64,000 bases of DNA from Haladaptatus sp. DYF46. GTDB lineage: Archaea > Halobacteriota > Halobacteria > Halobacteriales > Haladaptataceae. Of this stretch, positions 28,136 to 35,932 are shown in pieces (the stretch's first letter is position 1; each line of letters begins with the position of its first letter). Where the stretch lies: positions 1-64,000 of the forward strand of contig NZ_JAJFAY010000010.1 in NCBI RefSeq assembly GCF_021083305.1, written 5' to 3'. The translations under genes were made by a program, and so were the position numbers. Under the pieces are notes generated by a model. It saw nothing but the letters and a program-made list of their open reading frames with translations, made no database searches and was not told the DNA's origin.

Positions 28136-28543
28136 ATGACTAACGTAAGCACGGAGGTTGCAAAATCGATCCTCGCGGCTGCTGAAGAGAAAGCGACAGA
28201 GATTGAGGTACCAATGTGTATCGCCGTCTTCGATGAAGGCGCTAACATGGTTGCCTTTCGCAGAATGGATGATGCTCTCTTAGCAAGCATCGATATTGCC
28301 CAGAATAAAGCGTACTCAGCGGTGAGTCTGAAAATGCCGACCCATGAACTAGCGGATGCTGGTCAACCAAATGAGTCTCTCTTCGGGATTCATTCGACGA
28401 ATGATGACCGCATCGTTATCTTTGGAGGTGGATATCCTCTTCGCGCTAATGGCAATGTTGTTGGTGCTGTCGGAGTGAGTGGCGGAGCGGTTGAAGAAGA
28501 TCGAACCGTTGCTGAAGCCGGTGTTGAAGCATTTGAATCGTAG
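28136..28543 (+). CDS. GlcG/HbpS-family heme-binding protein
   Basis: 135 residues. GlcG/HbpS fold: CIAVFDEGANMVAFRRMDDA, NKAYSAVSLKMPTHEL, FGGGYPLRANGNVVGAVGVSGG. The same fold forms the C-terminal half of PduO and often accompanies diol dehydratase genes, where it binds heme or cobalamin-related ligands. It is convergent with the dehydratase operon (5 bp between stops), which supports a link. Confidence 0.88.
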   Translation: MTNVSTEVAKSILAAAEEKATEIEVPMCIAVFDEGANMVAFRRMDDALLASIDIAQNKAYSAVSLKMPTHELADAGQPNESLFGIHSTNDDRIVIFGGGYPLRANGNVVGAVGVSGGAVEEDRTVAEAGVEAFES

Positions 28544-28548
28544 GTTCT

Positions 28549-28911
28549 CTATTCGATAATCTGCTTCAACGGAGTTCGTTTTGCTAACCGGGCGCTGTTT
28601 GCTCCAAGAAGCCGAGCCTGCACAAGTGTTGGCGACGCCAAATCGAATAACGGTTGTTTTGCTGGTAGCCGTTCATGTTGGAGAACAATTCGACTGGAAT
28701 TTCCGTCTCTAATTGCAACCCCGATACCAAGTCGTGAATCGTCGGCAGCCTCGTGTGCAACCATGAGAAGGTCCTCCCGCTGCATGCTCTCGACGTGCCA
28801 GGGAACCCCTTCTTCCTCAATACCATATTCCACGTAATCGAGTACGTCGGATCGCTCACCATGATAGTATACCTGAATCTGTGGCTGGGGAGATGGTGCA
28901 GAATTACTCAC
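28549..28911 (-). CDS. pduH: diol dehydratase reactivase, small subunit
   Basis: 120 residues. DdrB/PduH-like: IQVYYHGERSDVLDYVEYGI, EEGVPWHVE, LGIGVAIRDGNSSRIVLQHERLP and NSARLAKRTP. With the large subunit it exchanges damaged cobalamin from the inactivated dehydratase. Its start overlaps the end of the large-subunit gene (28908-28911). Last gene of the operon. Confidence 0.88.
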   Translation of the reverse strand: MSNSAPSPQPQIQVYYHGERSDVLDYVEYGIEEEGVPWHVESMQREDLLMVAHEAADDSRLGIGVAIRDGNSSRIVLQHERLPAKQPLFDLASPTLVQARLLGANSARLAKRTPLKQIIE

Positions 28912-30797
28912 TTGTCGTCACCTTCTCGGTAATATGTCGAAAGCTCATCTGGTAGTTCGAAATCAAGGAAAGAATCGCCATCGATATGGGACAGTACAAG
29001 CCCAGTGGCAACGGCATTTCTCGGACCCTGTTCTTCTCGAATATTGCCACTGCCACAGACGATGCCATATTCAGCTAAGGTATCCGAGATCATCTCGGGG
29101 ATCTCGAAATCGAGGGCCGACCGGCCAACCATCACGACAAACGGTAAATGGCGAATATTTAGCGACGGGGTAATCTGGCGAAGCGCCCGTTCACTATTCG
29201 TCACGAACACTTTTTCTTTTGCCTCTCGGCGTGTCGTTCGGATCTCTTCCAGCGAATGATCCGAATTGATTGGTTCCATCTCGCCATCGTTCTTCAATAG
29301 TACGACTTTTCCAAAGAGCTCAGGGTCAACAGCAGTTTCCAGAAAATCAACAGTCCCGTCTTCATGCCTGATACTGAAGAGGGTCTCTACTTTCGCAGCT
29401 GGATGCTTCTTTATCTCTTCAGCAGTTTTTCGATCCTCTAACCCAAGTTCGGAATCAATGAGCATGGTAACGAGATCACCTGCCCCGGCGAGATGAATTG
29501 ATTCGATCTCTTTGTGCTCGTTCATGTATGCTGCATCGGTAGAGCCGCCTCCAATATCGAGGATTGCAATAGGGAAATCCGTCCCCGGTGTCGTCAATGA
29601 TCCAAGCACTGCCATTGATGCCTCTATCCCTTGGATGTGAACGTCAACTGCAAGCTCTTGTTCCAGTTCTTCTGCGATCTGTTCCATCGGTAGCCGGTTC
29701 GTCTTGACCATCGAGGCAAGCGCAACAGCGTTTTCCATCCGATATTCGCCAGCCACTGCCCCCTTGACTGCCTGAGGAACGATCGTATCCACTGCAAGGA
29801 TATCACGAATCTGAATCGAGTTTGGGTCTTGATTCGTGATTTCACTCATTTCAGTACGGGCTCGGTTCAGCATCCCTCCGATATTGGTGCCGGATTCACC
29901 AGTGACATCCTTGAGTGGTCGTAGGCTACTGACAGCTTCTCGAATCGCGTGTGCTCCGTTCTCAGTATCGACGGTACTCTTCGACCCGTCCTCACCAATT
30001 ACAGTAAGTGACCCTGCTGGGATGCTCCGTTCTTCGACATCCCCTTCCGGTGTTTTGATCACGACGCCAGATTTGTTCCCAACCAATGCCCGTGCAACCG
30101 GAATGATTTTCTGTGTTTCTTCTGCTGTCAACTCGAATAGAGTCGCAATGCCGTAGGGATTCGAGAGGGTGTCGATCGTCTGTCCTGATGAAGCGACTTC
30201 GATGGCAGCGGGTTGACCGAGCGGTACTTCGCCGATTTCAGTCACCTCGTCTATGATCGGGATATCGATCTCACAGCGGTTGGAAACGAGTACGGCGTCA
30301 TCCTTCTGGAGTATTGCCCCTTGGATGTCGAATCCTTGCTCGACCCACTCGTTGATAATGGCCGCCGCATCAGCGAAATCGACCTCATTCGGGATACGGA
30401 AAATGATATCCTCGTCTTTCGAATGAGTTTGTTGTGACCCCATAATATCGACAATGGTTCCAGTTCCGATTCCAACGCCTCCAGGTGTCGATGGATCGTG
30501 GCCAATCATCGTCGATTCCGTGATGATGGTTTCAGTAATCGTCTCCATAGCAACATCACCGATTACCGGTGCTGCTTCATTCAACAGGAGGAGATCAAGT
30601 TCGTTCACCGCTATTCCGGCGTTTTCTACTCCGCGTTCTAATGCTCGGATAATCCCTGGAACGTTTTCGGTCGTCCCTTTGAGACCGGTCGTCTGAAAGA
30701 GGCTGCTCGCGACGAATTGCCACGACTCCTGATCATGTCGAATAATTCCAACCTCGGTGCTGGAATTCCCGATATCGATTCCTGCGATGTATTTCAT
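28908..30797 (-). CDS. pduG: diol dehydratase reactivase, large subunit
   Basis: 629 residues from ATG 30797 (MKYIAGIDIGNSSTEVGI); the frame is open to 30845. DdrA/PduG: an actin/Hsp70-type ATPase fold with IDIGNSSTE near the N terminus and ILDIGGGSTDAAY in the second half, plus EYRMENAVALASMVKTNRL. It uses ATP to open the dehydratase and release inactive B12. Starts 64 bp after the small-subunit gene pduE. No encapsulation or shell sequences. Confidence 0.93.
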   Translation of the reverse strand: MKYIAGIDIGNSSTEVGIIRHDQESWQFVASSLFQTTGLKGTTENVPGIIRALERGVENAGIAVNELDLLLLNEAAPVIGDVAMETITETIITESTMIGHDPSTPGGVGIGTGTIVDIMGSQQTHSKDEDIIFRIPNEVDFADAAAIINEWVEQGFDIQGAILQKDDAVLVSNRCEIDIPIIDEVTEIGEVPLGQPAAIEVASSGQTIDTLSNPYGIATLFELTAEETQKIIPVARALVGNKSGVVIKTPEGDVEERSIPAGSLTVIGEDGSKSTVDTENGAHAIREAVSSLRPLKDVTGESGTNIGGMLNRARTEMSEITNQDPNSIQIRDILAVDTIVPQAVKGAVAGEYRMENAVALASMVKTNRLPMEQIAEELEQELAVDVHIQGIEASMAVLGSLTTPGTDFPIAILDIGGGSTDAAYMNEHKEIESIHLAGAGDLVTMLIDSELGLEDRKTAEEIKKHPAAKVETLFSIRHEDGTVDFLETAVDPELFGKVVLLKNDGEMEPINSDHSLEEIRTTRREAKEKVFVTNSERALRQITPSLNIRHLPFVVMVGRSALDFEIPEMISDTLAEYGIVCGSGNIREEQGPRNAVATGLVLSHIDGDSFLDFELPDELSTYYREGDDK

Positions 30798-30861
30798 ATG
30801 TAGTATCGTGTTCTGTAGCGAAAGGTGGACAAACGGCTGTACCAACTACCGTACGGATCCT

Positions 30862-31278
30862 TTAGTAAAGTCCACGTGTTTCGTAGACTTCTGCAGCTTC
30901 ACGGACGAGTTCTGCGTTGATCTGTGCATCATATTCGTCCTCAAGTTCATCAGCAATATCCAACAGTTTCTCTTTCTCTGCTCCACTTGGCCGAAGTGCG
31001 TTATAGATCTCTAAGATGCGCTCATCCGGTATCTCAGTCAATTCTGCCGCTCGTTGGAAGTTTTGTTTCATCTGCGAACGACCAGCAGATTCTGCGACCG
31101 TTGCCTGTTTTTCGAGTGTTTCTGCAGAAATGCGGATGTCAGCTGCATCGACATCGCCGTCTGCTAAGCTCTCGAGCGTTACATCGGACATCGTTTTTCC
31201 AGTCGGTGTTTCGACCTGGTCTGGATTCTTGCCGAGCGGATACTCGCTTGGGTCGTCTGCGCTGTTATTGTTGGACAT
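30862..31278 (-). CDS. pduE: diol dehydratase, small (gamma) subunit
   Basis: 138 residues. The N-terminal part YPLGKNPDQVETPTGKTMSD and the helical core QATVAESAGRSQMKQNFQRA and RILEIYNALRPSGAEKEKLL match PduE/DdhC. Part of the alpha2beta2gamma2 enzyme. It lacks the long N-terminal microcompartment-association extension usual in bacterial Pdu enzymes, though it has a short charged leader. 15 bp after pduD. Confidence 0.93.
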   Translation of the reverse strand: MSNNNSADDPSEYPLGKNPDQVETPTGKTMSDVTLESLADGDVDAADIRISAETLEKQATVAESAGRSQMKQNFQRAAELTEIPDERILEIYNALRPSGAEKEKLLDIADELEDEYDAQINAELVREAAEVYETRGLY

Positions 31279-31293
31279 GGATCGTTATGGTAA

Positions 31294-31875
31294 TTATTCG
31301 AACTGAGCTTCGAGTTCGACTGGTTCTCGAGTCTCGTCAATTGATTTCGACTCTTTGATGTGGAGCACTGCAGCGAGTGCTTGATATTTCGGCCTAGCCA
31401 TCGGGTCGTTTTCGACCGTAACAGGTGACGGATTTTCCCCTTTTGCGTACTTTGCTGCATTTTTTCCGATGGCTCTGAATTTCTCGCGATCTAAAAGCGG
31501 TGCCTGCGGGAATAATTCGAGATTACTAAGCGGAAGCAAATCCGCCTGATGAATCAATGCCGTTCCCTTCGACTGGATACCGACACTGATCCCTGACCCG
31601 CTCAACTTTGCGCCTCGATTCCCGAGATTACCCAGGTCGGCAGTATCGATAAACCGGACAAGTCGTGATTTGAGACCTTCCTCTTCGATTCCGGCCATCG
31701 TCTCACGAAGCACATCTGCAAGCGGAATATCCACGATCGTTGAGGTTTGAGTCTCGCCGAAGGCTGGACTGATCGCGATTACGACTTCGTCACTTTCACT
31801 TCCCTTTTCGGCACTTCCTTTCTCTTCAAGTCGAAGCTTTCGTCGACTGGTTTTGGTTTCAGTACTCATTGTCAC
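31294..31875 (-). CDS. pduD: diol dehydratase, medium (beta) subunit
   Basis: 193 residues. Core VVIAISPAFGETQTSTIVDI, IEEEGLKSRLVRF, SGSGISVGIQSKGTALIHQ and LSNLELFPQAPLL match PduD. This subunit supplies most of the adenosylcobalamin-binding surface beside the large subunit. The first 27 residues are a charged, probably flexible leader. Starts 5 bp after pduC. Confidence 0.94.
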   Translation of the reverse strand: MTMSTETKTSRRKLRLEEKGSAEKGSESDEVVIAISPAFGETQTSTIVDIPLADVLRETMAGIEEEGLKSRLVRFIDTADLGNLGNRGAKLSGSGISVGIQSKGTALIHQADLLPLSNLELFPQAPLLDREKFRAIGKNAAKYAKGENPSPVTVENDPMARPKYQALAAVLHIKESKSIDETREPVELEAQFE

Positions 31876-31880
31876 AATGA

Positions 31881-33608
31881 TCAGACTTCTTCTGGATCGA
31901 ACGCATGTCGAATGTCTTTGATCTCCTCCCAGCGTTCCTCACTCATGCGATAGCCGGTTCCAGGGCCCTGATAGTCATTTCTGTCGTTTACACCGCTGGT
32001 TACGTTGAATTCCCCATCAATGACCGCAGAAGTATGGAGATAATCCCCGGAGATCCGTTGCTTAAGCATGTTTAACATATTTTCCGCCAAATCGTCAAAA
32101 CCATGATCGGCAAGGATTTCTACGATGTCTAAGCCAGTGATATCTCCTTCCATCAATTCTTCTGCAGCTTTCAGATCCGCAGCTTGGTCTCTGTCCGGCA
32201 TATCATCGCTCCCATCTCCGTACGTCGCAGCTTCAACTTCTTTGTCGGTGATTTGTGGGAAGCCCAGTTCTCGGAATACCACTTGAATAGCTCGTGCGGC
32301 AGTATTCCGTACTGCAATCGCATCCTCTTCTGCGATCGGCTTCAGTCCCCCATCAACCTTGAGGTCCCGTTGCACAACGTTGTAGTCATCATAGTCGTAT
32401 GAGTCGAAGTTCGATCCGGCGAACATATCGTCATAGTTCGGCATGGTGCTATATCCAGAGAAGATGAGATCTGTTCCAGCTACTAATTGCGGGAACGTCC
32501 GTGCCATCTGGCGTTTATGCGAATGGGAGAACGTCTGGTCATTTCCTGATGCGACCTCTAAATCCACCATGGTCGTAATCAGATTCTCTGCAAGGACGCC
32601 TCGAATCCCTGATGGCACAGCGGATGGGATTGCGATACAGCTAATTCCACCGTTTTGCAACCCTTGGACACCACATCCCTTTGTCACGAGAACACAACGT
32701 GATTCGAGATAAACCATCGATTTTCCTTCCGCTTGTCCCATATTCACTTCTGAACCGGAACCAGACGTAAACCGCATCTTCAATCCACGGGAAGCATACC
32801 CCGAGGCGAGAAACGCCTTCGACCATGGGGTATCGTCTCCGTCTTTGAAGACTGATTCTGTCCCATAGACAGAGACCGTTTCAGCGTACGTCGTCAGGCC
32901 TTTCATCCCTAATTCCAGTTCGGTCGCCTCCTCAACAGCACACTGGGTAAGTACCCCTCCACGTCCAGCTTGGCTTCCGAGCTGCTGAGCGAGTGCGTTA
33001 AACGGTGCATATCGAGCAACTCCTACCGTGGTTTCAATTTCATCGAATCCTCGGAGAGCCGCCTCGGCAGCGTCTGCTGCGATTTGCACAGGGTGATCTT
33101 TAACACTCGTACAGTGGCCTTGATTGCCTGGCGTTTTTCGAGCACGCATTTTCTGCAATGCCATCATCATCTCCAGTGTGTTCATCTGGTTCACTACTTC
33201 AGCCAGTTTTGCTGGAGTCATTGCAGTCGTAAGCTCAATGATGTCTTCACGTGGGATGTTAATATCCACGAGTCGCTGAGCAAGCTCAACTGAATCAATA
33301 GCGAGTGCTTCTTCGGCTTTCTCCACATTGATGGCGTAGTCGGCAATGAAGAAATCGATAAAATCGAAGTCTTCTCGCTGCTTTCCATCCATCTCGATGA
33401 TCTCTCCCTCTTTAACAGTCACACTAGGGTCTGGATCATTGGGACTATCCATTGCGATTAGTCCCTCTTCTGGCCACTCTTTTGCGAACCCGTCTTGATT
33501 CACCGGCTTTTCATCGAGTGATTTGAACCGATTCGACCTTTTGTGCTGATTTGTGTCTGCAATCTCGACTTCACCCTCCTCTCTCTCATTCATGCTTTGA
33601 AACAGCAT
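31881..33608 (-). CDS. pduC: B12-dependent diol/glycerol dehydratase, large (alpha) subunit
   Basis: 575 residues; ATG 33593 (MNEREEG) is an alternative start. TIM-barrel subunit of adenosylcobalamin-dependent propanediol or glycerol dehydratase, giving propanal or 3-hydroxypropanal. Landmarks: NQGHCTSVKDHPVQIAADAA, ETTVGVARYAPFNALAQ, QCAVEEATELELGM, SGSGSEVNMG, NDQTFSHSH and GTDLIFSGYSTMPNYDDMF. The active-site His, Glu, Gln and Ser positions of the bacterial enzyme are kept at motif level. Sequence alone does not separate glycerol from propanediol specificity. First gene of pduCDEGH. Confidence 0.95.
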   Translation of the reverse strand: MLFQSMNEREEGEVEIADTNQHKRSNRFKSLDEKPVNQDGFAKEWPEEGLIAMDSPNDPDPSVTVKEGEIIEMDGKQREDFDFIDFFIADYAINVEKAEEALAIDSVELAQRLVDINIPREDIIELTTAMTPAKLAEVVNQMNTLEMMMALQKMRARKTPGNQGHCTSVKDHPVQIAADAAEAALRGFDEIETTVGVARYAPFNALAQQLGSQAGRGGVLTQCAVEEATELELGMKGLTTYAETVSVYGTESVFKDGDDTPWSKAFLASGYASRGLKMRFTSGSGSEVNMGQAEGKSMVYLESRCVLVTKGCGVQGLQNGGISCIAIPSAVPSGIRGVLAENLITTMVDLEVASGNDQTFSHSHKRQMARTFPQLVAGTDLIFSGYSTMPNYDDMFAGSNFDSYDYDDYNVVQRDLKVDGGLKPIAEEDAIAVRNTAARAIQVVFRELGFPQITDKEVEAATYGDGSDDMPDRDQAADLKAAEELMEGDITGLDIVEILADHGFDDLAENMLNMLKQRISGDYLHTSAVIDGEFNVTSGVNDRNDYQGPGTGYRMSEERWEEIKDIRHAFDPEEV

Positions 33609-33886
33609 ACCATGCGATTGGCCCCCACATAGATTTTTCCTATTTTATCATTAAATAATCCAAGCTTGTTTTCAAAACAACAAATTTGATTGGGTCATAA
33701 TATTCAATCTTATAGGTTCTGTCCTATAGTCGATTACATCTATACCTCCCCCCATCCTTTCCGAAGTACGAGATGTGATGCTCCGATGTTAGCCAAACCA
33801 ATAGAAAGTGCGAAGATAATGAGCTAAATCAGCAAGTCAATGATATTGAAAGAATTGTTTGAAGCTAGGATGATTCACTAGTTTCC
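33609..33886. other. promoter region of the dehydratase operon
   Basis: About 280 bp, very AT-rich close to the dehydratase start (ATTTTTCCTATTTTATCATT near 33631-33650), which probably holds its TATA element. No gene or clear operator seen. Confidence 0.5.
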
Positions 33887-34132
33887 CTATCCCGTTGGAA
33901 TCCACCAAATAACCACCCGTGGACTCAACTTCCCACGTTCCAACTCACCTCGCTCATGAAGTTCCTCGAGCCGCTGATGTACTGGCCGCCGCTCCATCTC
34001 GACTGTATCTGCAACCCACCGAGCAGTCACCGCTGGAAACTCGGACTCACGAATCACTCGAAGAAGATCGTCATCACTCGCTTTCTCCGCAAATCGTCCC
34101 TGCTCATCGCGCTCACTCTCGTTTTCAGTCAT
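33887..34132 (-). CDS. small winged-helix regulator, divergent from SWIM gene
   Basis: 81 residues from MTENESER (34132); ATG 34153 is also open. Acidic leader, then DDLLRVIRESEFPAVTARWV and MERRPVHQRLEELHERGELE, a compact winged helix ending VVIWWIPTG. Probably a DNA-binding repressor. It is divergent from the SWIM gene with two palindromes between them, so self-regulation plus control of the SWIM gene is likely. Related fragments occur at 27880, 61043 and 63905. Confidence 0.8.
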   Translation of the reverse strand: MTENESERDEQGRFAEKASDDDLLRVIRESEFPAVTARWVADTVEMERRPVHQRLEELHERGELERGKLSPRVVIWWIPTG

Positions 34133-34167
34133 AGCCCATAGTATTGCATCCATCTACTTAATACCAG

Positions 34168-34221
34168 ATCCTACGTAGGATACCGAAATCTTTAATACCA
34201 TATCCCATGTGGGATATGGTA
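34168..34221. promoter_or_regulatory. two tandem palindromic operators
   Basis: A 14-bp perfect palindrome ATCCTACGTAGGAT (34168-34181), and 12-bp arms TACCATATCCCA and TGGGATATGGTA split by TG (34196-34221). Both share ATCCYAYGTRGGAT and a preceding TTAATACCA, and their centres are 34 bp (about three turns) apart. They sit between the divergent HTH and SWIM genes, as expected for dimer sites of the HTH protein. Confidence 0.7.
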
Positions 34222-34239
34222 GGAAGAACGGTGGCCTCG

Positions 34240-34278
34240 GGCGTGTTTAGAAACGCGCCGGGTGCGCCAACACCCGGC
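34240..34278 (+). promoter_or_regulatory. overlapping leader hairpins before the SWIM gene
   Basis: Hairpin 1 pairs GGCGTGTTT (34240-34248) with AAACGCGCC (34251-34259). Hairpin 2 pairs GCCGGGTG (34257-34264) with CACCCGGC (34271-34278) around a 6-nt loop. They share 34257-34259, so they cannot both form fully. They lie in the presumed 5' leader, 34 nt before the ATG, and could act as an RNA switch. Confidence 0.5.
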
Positions 34279-34311
34279 ACTGGTCTTCCAAATTGCCACG
34301 GCTAGAAGACC

Positions 34312-34695
34312 ATGAGTACGAAACCGCCTAGTGAACTTGAAGCTGGCGAGACGGCACAGCAACGCGCACAGGCCGAACAGTTTTCCTTCGACGTCGATGC
34401 CCCCGGACTCATCGAAGTCACCAACGAGAGCCACGAGAACCTCGCAGACCACCAATACACCGTCTCCATCGACGATGTGACCAACGAACTGATGGCCTGC
34501 ACCTGCCCGCACCACGTCCACCGCAACGCCTTCTGCAAGCACATGGCCGCCGTCGAAAACGCAACCGACGACGGGACGCTCAACGCCTTCCCGTCCGAAG
34601 ACGAAGCCGAACTAGAAGACTGCGACTGTGAGGGCCTCGGTGACTTCCCGTGCTGGCCATGTGTGAGAACGGGACGAAAAGAACTGCCGAACTAA
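34312..34695 (+). CDS. SWIM zinc-finger domain protein (intact family member)
   Basis: 127 residues. N-terminal beta region (FSFDVDAPGLIEVTNESHEN), then the SWIM core MACTCPHHVHRNAFCKHMAA (CxC-xn-CxH zinc ligands), an acidic linker, and a C-terminal Cys cluster DCDCEG..FPCWPCVRTGRKELPN. SWIM domains bind DNA or protein. This is the only complete copy among at least eight in the window, so probably the active parent. The stop is followed by AACCACCGCTTC, a tail kept in several copies. Confidence 0.9.
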   Translation: MSTKPPSELEAGETAQQRAQAEQFSFDVDAPGLIEVTNESHENLADHQYTVSIDDVTNELMACTCPHHVHRNAFCKHMAAVENATDDGTLNAFPSEDEAELEDCDCEGLGDFPCWPCVRTGRKELPN

Positions 34696-34820
34696 CCACC
34701 GCTTCTGTTTTCACCTACTTTACATCAATCTCTTTCTCGAAAAGGAAGCGGACAGGTAACGTGACGGTTGATCTATAAGTCACCCTACGACGCAGGGTGT
34801 AACGCGTTTCGATTGCCGAC

Positions 34821-34982
34821 CTACGTAGCTAACCAACCACCGATTGCGCCTCCGATGAAATCCAATACGGCTCCGATAGCCAAGATAGCCAGTACAACCA
34901 ATGGGACGACGATCACTGTAAAGACGATTGCGCCGGACCCAAGCCATTTGGTGACGATGTCAGACTCACCTTTACTGTTCAA
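34821..34982 (-). CDS. small membrane protein, start uncertain
   Basis: 53 residues if it starts at TTG 34982: LNSKGESDIVTKWLGSG, then a strong hydrophobic stretch (VFTVIVVPLVVLAILAIGAV) and a Gly-rich end GGAIGGWLAT. The frame is the same as that of the upstream mscS gene, whose TAG at 35007-35009 is its only barrier. Either a separately started small protein or a read-through tail. Protein-like composition supports coding. Confidence 0.45.
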   Translation of the reverse strand: MNSKGESDIVTKWLGSGAIVFTVIVVPLVVLAILAIGAVLDFIGGAIGGWLAT

Positions 34983-35006
34983 AAATCGACCTTTGTTCGT
35001 CGCACG

Positions 35007-35885
35007 CTACTCCGAGAGTTCGATCGACCCTTCAAGCGTTCGAACCGGATAGGGCATGTCGATTGCCTCGGCATCAAGTCGCTCTTTGACCGCTTGTACT
35101 AGCTCTGATCGAATACGCGTAAAGTTCCCTCGCCCAGGCTCACCGATCCAAAAGCGAGTTTGCAATCCAACATACGAGTCAGCGAGTTCAGTCACCCGAA
35201 TATCGGGGGCTGGATCTGCAAGAATTTCTTCGTGTTGCCGGGCTTCGTCGAGAATCACATCTTTCGCGTGATCAATATCGTCATCGTAGCCGATTCCGAA
35301 GACGAATTTCTGCCGAAGTTTATCATAGGCAACTGGATTCTTCACTGCATCATTCGCCAAATCACCGTTCGGAACGGTAATCCGCTCATTATCGAACGTC
35401 CGCACTCGAGTTACACGCAAATCGATATCCTCGACTTGTCCTTCGCCATCGCTCCACTCGATCCAATCGCCGATCGTGAACGGACGGTCTTTGAGAATAA
35501 AAATTCCAGCAACGAAGTTACCAAGGAGTTCTTGTGCGGCAAACCCGATAGCGAGAACGATTGCACCCGCGAAGACACCGAATGCGGCAATAACACCGCC
35601 AAAGCCCGCGACTGTGAACGCAAGAGCGATAGCGAGTACCCAAACAAGGATTCCTGCCACATTCTCGGCCAAACTTCGAACAGCTGGATCGTGCCCTTGC
35701 TCTTTCAATACTCGTGTAAGCAGTGGAATGAGGACGCTCCGCCCGATCAGGTATACCACGACGAGTGTTACAAGGAACAGTGCGGCGGGGATCACGTAAT
35801 TGCTAACTACGGATGAGGTTGTGAGTGTGTTACCCGTTTGCAACGGGACCATTGAACCGCTGTCCAGTCCAAAATTCAGTACCAT
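35007..35885 (-). CDS. MscS-type mechanosensitive channel
   Basis: 292 residues with three N-terminal membrane helices (about 27-48, 72-95, 98-120). The last, GGVIAAFGVFAGAIVLAIG, is the pore helix, followed by AAQELLGNFVAGIFILKDRP and the beta domain (IDLRVTRVRTFDNERITVPN). Releases solutes on osmotic downshift. The start may be at MVPLQTGN, codon 12. In the run of minus-strand envelope and stress genes with BrkB. Confidence 0.92.
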   Translation of the reverse strand: MVLNFGLDSGSMVPLQTGNTLTTSSVVSNYVIPAALFLVTLVVVYLIGRSVLIPLLTRVLKEQGHDPAVRSLAENVAGILVWVLAIALAFTVAGFGGVIAAFGVFAGAIVLAIGFAAQELLGNFVAGIFILKDRPFTIGDWIEWSDGEGQVEDIDLRVTRVRTFDNERITVPNGDLANDAVKNPVAYDKLRQKFVFGIGYDDDIDHAKDVILDEARQHEEILADPAPDIRVTELADSYVGLQTRFWIGEPGRGNFTRIRSELVQAVKERLDAEAIDMPYPVRTLEGSIELSE

Positions 35886-35932
35886 GGGTCAAATCGAAAA
35901 TCGAAGAGCCGTTTTATGAACGTTTTCCCAGA

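Noticed and set aside
31881-33608. Microcompartment targeting of the dehydratase
   Set aside because: The subunits' leaders are short and charged, not the amphipathic helices used for encapsulation, and no shell genes are in the window.
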